64,000 nt of DNA from Bacteroidota bacterium (GTDB lineage Bacteria > Bacteroidota > Bacteroidia > Flavobacteriales > Weeksellaceae). Made by a program: the position numbers and the translations under genes. The notes beneath the pieces are model-generated. The model saw only the letters and a list, made by a program, of their open reading frames with translations, made no database searches and was not told where the DNA came from. How positions within the stretch are numbered: position 1 is the stretch's first letter; each line of letters starts with the position of its first letter. Location of the stretch: assembly GCA_023461035.1 (NCBI GenBank), contig JAEWOD010000033.1, positions 1-64,000 on the forward strand, given 5' to 3'. This document shows positions 59,238 to 64,000 of the stretch, piece after piece.

Positions 59238-60359
59238 TTAATTTTGATTTTTTATAAATTCTGCAATTCGTTGACTGGCTTTCCCATCACCATAAGGATT
59301 ATGCAATCCACTCATTTTCTGATAACGAAGGGGGTCGGTCAAAAGACTCTTGGCTTCACTGATAATTTTATTTTTGTCTGTTCCCACCAATAGAACCGTT
59401 CCGGCTTCTACTGCTTCCGGTCTTTCCGTAGTATCCCGCATAACCAATACGGGTTTTCCCAAACTCGGAGCCTCTTCCTGCACACCACCTGAATCCGTTA
59501 TTATCAAATAGGACTGATTCATCAACCAAACAAAGGCAGGATAAGCCAATGGGTCTATAAGATGAATATTCTCTACTTCTGATAAAATTTCGTAAACCGG
59601 CTTTTGCACATTGGGATTCAAATGAACCGGATAAATAATTTGCACATCGGCATTAGAATTAGCGATTTCTTTTAACGCTTCACAGATGTTGATAAATCCC
59701 TGACCGTGATTTTCTCTCCGATGTCCTGTGACTAAAATTACTTTTTTATTGGCATCCACTAAGTTTTTAAGGAAATCTATTTCCGGGTTTTCTATAGATT
59801 GCACTCTCCCACTACTATCAAGCAATGCATCTATTACTGTATTACCTGTAATAATAATGCTTTCAGCAGCAATATTTTCCTTTAGTAAATTATTATATGC
59901 TTGTTGCGTTGGAGCAAAATGATAATCAGTTAGCCTTCCCGTCAATTGCCGATTCATTTCTTCCGGGAATGGTGACCTTTTATTAAAAGTGCGCAAGCCA
60001 GCTTCTACATGACACACTTTTGCTCCGAAATAAAAAGCTGCCAAGCCGGCTACCATTGAAGTAAGTGTATCCCCATGAACATAGACATAGTCGGGTTTAT
60101 ACTCTTCCAATATCTGTTTTAATTCTGTAATTATAATAGCTGTAAGTGTATATAAATTTTGATTGGGCTTCATTAAGTCTAAATCAAAATCAGGTTGAAT
60201 AGCAAAAAATTCAAGTACCTGATCCAGCATTTCCCTATGTTGAGCAGTCACACAAACCTTCGTTTCAAACTCAGCGTATTTTTGAAATTCTTTTACCAAA
60301 GGAGCCATTTTAATGGCCTCTGGACGAGTTCCAAAAATGATAAGATGTTTTGTCCTCAT
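59238..60359 (-). CDS. wecB: UDP-N-acetylglucosamine 2-epimerase (non-hydrolysing)
   Basis: A 373-residue enzyme converting UDP-GlcNAc to UDP-ManNAc. The opening IIFGTRPEAIKMAPLVKEF, YVHGDTLTSMVAGLAAFYFGAKVCHVEAGLRT near 95, TGHRRENHGQGF near 210 and ITDSGGVQEEAPSLGKPVLVMRDTTERPEA near 285 are the family marks. It is the first gene of the locus behind an exact TAnnTTTG promoter, so probably the head of the main polysaccharide transcript. Confidence 0.94.
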   Translation of the reverse strand: MRTKHLIIFGTRPEAIKMAPLVKEFQKYAEFETKVCVTAQHREMLDQVLEFFAIQPDFDLDLMKPNQNLYTLTAIIITELKQILEEYKPDYVYVHGDTLTSMVAGLAAFYFGAKVCHVEAGLRTFNKRSPFPEEMNRQLTGRLTDYHFAPTQQAYNNLLKENIAAESIIITGNTVIDALLDSSGRVQSIENPEIDFLKNLVDANKKVILVTGHRRENHGQGFINICEALKEIANSNADVQIIYPVHLNPNVQKPVYEILSEVENIHLIDPLAYPAFVWLMNQSYLIITDSGGVQEEAPSLGKPVLVMRDTTERPEAVEAGTVLLVGTDKNKIISEAKSLLTDPLRYQKMSGLHNPYGDGKASQRIAEFIKNQN

Positions 60360-60422
60360 TATATCAGAAGTTAATTGTCTGCTTAGGAAGCACTTAATTT
60401 CTTAAAGTTTTTAAAAACCCTG

Positions 60423-60430
60423 CAAAATTA
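60423..60430 (-). promoter_or_regulatory. -7 promoter element at the head of the polysaccharide operon
   Basis: On the minus strand this reads TAATTTTG followed by CAGGG, an exact TAnnTTTG, 63 bases before the wecB start. No other clear promoter lies in the gap. Confidence 0.5.
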
Positions 60431-60486
60431 GTCTATTTTATTTTTAAGGACTGTTAGAGGGGTGTTAATTCGGGTGGGAAGAAAAA

Positions 60487-60507
60487 AACCCGTCATTCCG
60501 ACGGGTT
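60487..60507 (-). terminator. Terminator after the PID-CTERM-like gene
   Basis: AACCCGTC-ATTCC-GACGGGTT, continued on the minus strand by a run of seven T. It ends the operon of the large T9SS protein. Confidence 0.85.
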
Positions 60508-60522
60508 CTGTTTAGTCGGGCT

Positions 60523-60792
60523 TCACGCCCATTTTCTTTTATATCTTAAAAAATACACACCCAATCCGATGCCGATTAAAGGCAATATATACAGCCAGTC
60601 ATCGATAGGAACAGGATCTCCAGGGCCTCCAGGGCCATCTACACCCTGATTGGGCTCATCATATTGCGGGGCATCCTGATTAAATCCATAATCCAGAGTT
60701 TGTTCTTCCTCCGGGGGACTATGATTTTCTTCAAAAAACTGAGCACTCCCGATAAAGGAAATGAATAGGGCAATCAGCGTAATGTTTTTCAT
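60523..60792 (-). CDS. Small PID-CTERM-type sorting-domain protein
   Basis: An 89-residue protein. Residues 1-18 are a signal peptide (ending SFIGSAQ). A low-complexity acidic/proline/glycine stretch (about 19-62) follows, then PVPIDDWLYILPLIGIGLGVYFL and a basic end (RYKRKWA). A PID motif, one membrane helix and a positive tail match what I know as the PID-CTERM sorting signal of Bacteroidota. The remaining mature part is too short for an enzyme, so it may be a small cell-surface or sorting test-piece protein. It follows the large T9SS gene by 5 bases. No sortase or exosortase gene is in the window. Confidence 0.65.
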   Translation of the reverse strand: MKNITLIALFISFIGSAQFFEENHSPPEEEQTLDYGFNQDAPQYDEPNQGVDGPGGPGDPVPIDDWLYILPLIGIGLGVYFLRYKRKWA

Positions 60793-60797
60793 TTTCT

Positions 60798-63700
60798 TTA
60801 CTTATTGATCATTTTTCGGGTTACAATCTCGCCGCTTTCGGTTTGTGCCTTAATAACGATAATTTGCTTTCCAAATTTTTGAGCCGGAATTTTTAACTCC
60901 AGCGCATTGACATTTGTATTTTTATACACTGACCAACCATCAAAGTTAAATATTTCTACCTCCATTAACTTATCCTTTGTGGAAGAAATTACAATTTCTT
61001 TGTTGATTTTCCGGATATGAACCTGACTCGCAGCCGTCAGAACCGGACCGGCTGAAGTTCCGTCTTTAAAGACGATTTCAAAACGATCGTTATGTACACC
61101 GGCATCTGCTTCAAATTCATAAGCACCACTATCTGATAAATTATGAATAACACCCAATAATTTATCTTTCAGATAGATATTCTGGTAGCTGATAAAAATA
61201 CCTTTGGTTTCTTCCAATTGGATTTTGTATCTGCCTTCTTCAAATAATTTCACTACAAGTGGAATCTCATCATCATCATGGAACAAGCCCTTTCTACCTT
61301 GGATGGCCAGTTTGACATTGTCATGGCTGAGGGTATAAATATTTTCCGAAACTGATTCGCTCAGGATTTCGGAGTCATAAACTTCAAAAGTATTTTCCGC
61401 CCGTTCAAAATAGCCGATAGCAGTTTGGACTCTTGTTCCTGCAGGGTTTATAAGTTCCAACCAGAATTTGTCGTTTCGTTTTGCCTCATCATTTACAGAT
61501 GATAGGTTACTTCCGTTTTTAAAATATTCGGCATCACCATCTGTTGGATTTATTTTGAGAGCAGTCGTCCGCATATCGTTATTAACCGTCAGAGATGTTT
61601 CTCCTTGTTTTACATTGATGATAAATCCTTGTCCCGGCTTAACGATTCCGTTTGGTTTTTTGCCTGAGCTTATTGTACAATTAGTGTCCTCATAACAAGG
61701 AGCGGCAGTTCCACCACCAAACGGCATATTATAAATGGCATAATTGGATTGGCTATATCCCGAACCTTGTTGATAGATTTCTGTGTTTCCTATATTGTCC
61801 CAGAAATAAACGCTAGGGGTTTCAAATTTTGCAGCATTTCCGGTTGTGGGATTGTTGTCATTATCATCATTATAGAACTTTTCCAAATCCAGATTGGAAG
61901 GGAAAGGATTACCGATGAGGTTGAAATTATCATCATTATCAAAAGTAGTTACCATAATATTGTTCTCTTCCGGAATCAATGATTCATTTTGCGGAACACC
62001 CACAAAACTGGCAGTTACGCCTGTGCCGCCGCTTGAATTCTGAGGAGAATTGGAAGTTGGTCCTTTTATGGAATATCCGATTCCAAATGAAGATACCGGA
62101 TTTGTGTTGGAAGGCAAAATGGTAAAATAATCATCCCAGGTATTATAAGTCATCACACGGTTTGGCGGGAGGTTTGGATACAAATCATATAAATCCTGTC
62201 CTACTACCGGTGAGGCCCAATAATTATACTGATTGGAAGGAACGGTTGCCATACGCCTTACCGTAATATCGCCGGTATTTGTTCCTGGATTGACTTGTTT
62301 CAAATTAGCATCTGACGCTACCACAAAACGGTCTGATGTAGCAAGGTTTTTAACCTCATTACTAACTGTTAGGTTGGAATTTACTTGCAGGTTACCGGAA
62401 GGTCTCACCTCTACCGAACAGTATTCATCTTCCGAATTAACCGTGAGGTTCCCTTTCACCACTACTTTCTTGTCGCTATTATCCACAGGCCCCGGGTTGG
62501 CATAAGACCAGTTTCCATCTGCCTGATAGGTGTTTGTATATTTACAATCGGCTGCCGCATCGTAAAATGTAACATCGTCAAGTGTTATGCCGTGCCCCCA
62601 TTCTCCAATGCCTTCAAAGCCTACATAATATTCATCTGAAGCGTTAGGCAGATTCAATTCAACATAAGTCCAATTTGAGTGGGTCGTGGTATAAACCGCA
62701 CCCGGAATTAAAGTCCATGGGGCTCCATAGGAAGATTTATAATAAACCCTTAACTCATCAATATCTCCGAACCAAGCTTCGTTTGAGTACCAAAACGAAA
62801 CACTTGGAGATGTTAATCCTGATATGTCCATTCTTGGTGAAGCTAAAATAGCAGGAAACCCTATATCGGATCCTGTATAATATAAAGCATTTCGTTCTCC
62901 ATTATGAGCATTTGTTATACTTCCAGAGTAATTTCCTTGACTCAAATACCATGTTTGGAGGGTAGTATATCCGTAAACAACCCAACAACCTAATAAATCA
63001 CTATCCATCTCAAATGTTTCTGTATAAGGGAATTCATCGATTATAGACCCGCAGGTTGTTCTGAAATTATACGGCCCCGCCCAGGCACTGTAATCACCTC
63101 CCCCACAATTGGCACGAACATAATACTCATAGTTTGTGTTGGGCGTTAACCCTCCTAAAGGATAAGGATTGGACGCTCCTGTCACCATCGTTCCCGTTCC
63201 TTGTGTAAATCCCACCGCACCCCATTCAAAATCATAACTACTACCACTGCCCGTCCAACTTAAATCTGCCGATGTCCCGGTTACGTTATCAGCGGAAAGA
63301 TTTGTTGGCGCAGGGCAAGAAGGAACCATTACCGTTAACTTATAATCTTCTGCTTCTCCTCTTGTTGAACCACATGCGCCCGGAGACATTGCATACCAAT
63401 CGGTAATAATACGAATAACATAATCTCCTGGTGTAGTTCCAATCGGAATCACTATAGAGGGAGTTGTTGTGTTTCCATTAGGTAAAAATGCGCCTGAACT
63501 ATAAACTACTTCTCCGGCATCGAAAACATTGTTTTTATCATAGTCAATCCATATAGAAACTCCGGCTGTACCGCCAACCAAATTAAATGTTGCCGTAAAA
63601 TTATCCCCTTCATTTACTGAAATTACATCAGTATCATAAAAATTCTGATAACCATAAGCCCCTATACCGGTACTTACCTTGTTGATATTGACTATACCTC

Positions 63701-64000
63701 CGGAAGTAGAAAAGTTATTGATGTACGTACTGTTATTACTCACAAACGGCCTACAATACCCTTCATAGGTAATATTCACTCTACCATCACCTCCATCACC
63801 TCCGGCAGACGTATTTGTCCCACTTCCTCTATAACTACCACTTCCTCCGCTCCCAGGAACAGTCCCAGCAGAACCCGGATTATTACCCGTCCGTCCATTT
63901 GCTCCTGCAGCACCTGCGGGAGTACCTGTCCCGGCAACACCACCTGTTCCATTTACCGCATTTCCTCCGTTACTAGAAAAACCACCGCTTCCTCCTCCTG
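60798..64000 (-). CDS. Large glycine-rich, GEVED and fibronectin type III surface protein with T9SS-like tail (5' end cut by window edge)
   Basis: The frame stays open to the right edge, so the start lies outside; the GTG at 63779 is not a credible start because the upstream glycine-rich text continues in frame. Visible are a Gly/Ser/Asn-rich region (63780-64000, and beyond), a GEVED domain (FSTSGGIVNINKVSTG through YVIRIITDWYAM) and a fibronectin type III domain (PAPTNLSADNVTGTSADLSWTG). A MAM/jelly-roll-like stretch follows (FEMDSDLLGCWVVYG), then further beta-rich modules. The C-terminus (VEIFNFDGWSVYKNTNVNALELKIP to RKMINK) resembles a T9SS type A sorting domain. Probably a cell-surface adhesin or scaffold. 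It leads the operon with the PID-CTERM-type gene. Confidence 0.8.
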   Translation of the reverse strand, partial: GGGSGGFSSNGGNAVNGTGGVAGTGTPAGAAGANGRTGNNPGSAGTVPGSGGSGSYRGSGTNTSAGGDGGDGRVNITYEGYCRPFVSNNSTYINNFSTSGGIVNINKVSTGIGAYGYQNFYDTDVISVNEGDNFTATFNLVGGTAGVSIWIDYDKNNVFDAGEVVYSSGAFLPNGNTTTPSIVIPIGTTPGDYVIRIITDWYAMSPGACGSTRGEAEDYKLTVMVPSCPAPTNLSADNVTGTSADLSWTGSGSSYDFEWGAVGFTQGTGTMVTGASNPYPLGGLTPNTNYEYYVRANCGGGDYSAWAGPYNFRTTCGSIIDEFPYTETFEMDSDLLGCWVVYGYTTLQTWYLSQGNYSGSITNAHNGERNALYYTGSDIGFPAILASPRMDISGLTSPSVSFWYSNEAWFGDIDELRVYYKSSYGAPWTLIPGAVYTTTHSNWTYVELNLPNASDEYYVGFEGIGEWGHGITLDDVTFYDAAADCKYTNTYQADGNWSYANPGPVDNSDKKVVVKGNLTVNSEDEYCSVEVRPSGNLQVNSNLTVSNEVKNLATSDRFVVASDANLKQVNPGTNTGDITVRRMATVPSNQYNYWASPVVGQDLYDLYPNLPPNRVMTYNTWDDYFTILPSNTNPVSSFGIGYSIKGPTSNSPQNSSGGTGVTASFVGVPQNESLIPEENNIMVTTFDNDDNFNLIGNPFPSNLDLEKFYNDDNDNNPTTGNAAKFETPSVYFWDNIGNTEIYQQGSGYSQSNYAIYNMPFGGGTAAPCYEDTNCTISSGKKPNGIVKPGQGFIINVKQGETSLTVNNDMRTTALKINPTDGDAEYFKNGSNLSSVNDEAKRNDKFWLELINPAGTRVQTAIGYFERAENTFEVYDSEILSESVSENIYTLSHDNVKLAIQGRKGLFHDDDEIPLVVKLFEEGRYKIQLEETKGIFISYQNIYLKDKLLGVIHNLSDSGAYEFEADAGVHNDRFEIVFKDGTSAGPVLTAASQVHIRKINKEIVISSTKDKLMEVEIFNFDGWSVYKNTNVNALELKIPAQKFGKQIIVIKAQTESGEIVTRKMINK

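Overview
The window comes from a member of the Bacteroidota, most likely class Flavobacteriia. The signs are AT-rich DNA, TonB-dependent uptake, several proteins with type IX secretion (T9SS) C-terminal sorting domains, a BshC bacillithiol enzyme, a degradative-type HMG-CoA reductase (mevalonate route), start regions that lack strong Shine-Dalgarno sequences, and many promoters with the Bacteroidota -7 element TAnnTTTG. I see no rRNA and no CRISPR array. The only intact RNA gene is one tRNA-Gly(TCC), which lies beside a scrambled copy of itself.

Layout. 0-2.8 kb: a small accessory island with a lipoprotein carrying a JAMM/JAB-type motif, an edge-truncated DUF6705-like secreted protein, and two tandemly duplicated XRE regulators. 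2.8-11.2 kb: an alpha/beta hydrolase, DoxX, then a TonB-dependent receptor with a beta-helix surface lipoprotein and a T9SS carbohydrate-binding protein, divergent from a PhoB/PhoR-like two-component pair. 11.2-24.7 kb: the tRNA-Gly locus, HMG-CoA reductase, a UV-endonuclease-type glycosylase, a cysteine-cluster protein, a T9SS photosynthesis-stability-factor-like protein, an ECF sigma/anti-sigma/outer-membrane trio, a LEA-like helical protein, bshC, a LysM/PBP1 lipoprotein-like protein, and a pair formed by a CrtA-like monooxygenase and an unknown partner. 24.7-37.2 kb: a 1149-residue outer-membrane protein, DUF4260, a DUF4143 ATPase behind iterated operator-like dyads, glyA, anmK, a LuxR-type response regulator, a DUF6252-like lipoprotein, a TPR histidine kinase and folC.

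37.2-60.4 kb: one long leftward surface-polysaccharide locus. Reading with transcription it contains wecB, wecC (UDP-ManNAcA supply), a Wzx flippase, a DegT aminotransferase, an acetyltransferase, an ATP-grasp enzyme, a WecF-like glycosyltransferase, a GT4 enzyme, a Wzy-like polymerase, a CapK adenylate-forming enzyme, a second GT4 enzyme, a PglC-like initiating phosphoglycosyltransferase, then PglD, PglE and PglF-like enzymes (which together would make UDP-diacetylbacillosamine), and finally the Wza-like export protein and the Wzc kinase with a Gly-Tyr tail. The locus is a mosaic: the 52.5-58 kb part is visibly more AT-rich, two transposase remnants flank capK, and a zeta-toxin-like gene pair sits between pglD and pglC. 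60.4-64 kb: a PID-CTERM-like small protein follows a very large glycine-rich, GEVED and fibronectin type III protein with a T9SS-like tail that runs off the right edge.

The most unusual signal is a set of short GC-rich palindromic inserts. Two (about 19 bp, 16 of 19 positions identical once oriented) lie in frame inside an alpha/beta hydrolase and a response regulator. A second kind (14 of 16 positions identical) lies inside a glycosyltransferase gene and a tRNA-Gly pseudogene. They look like small mobile palindromes that tolerate landing in genes.
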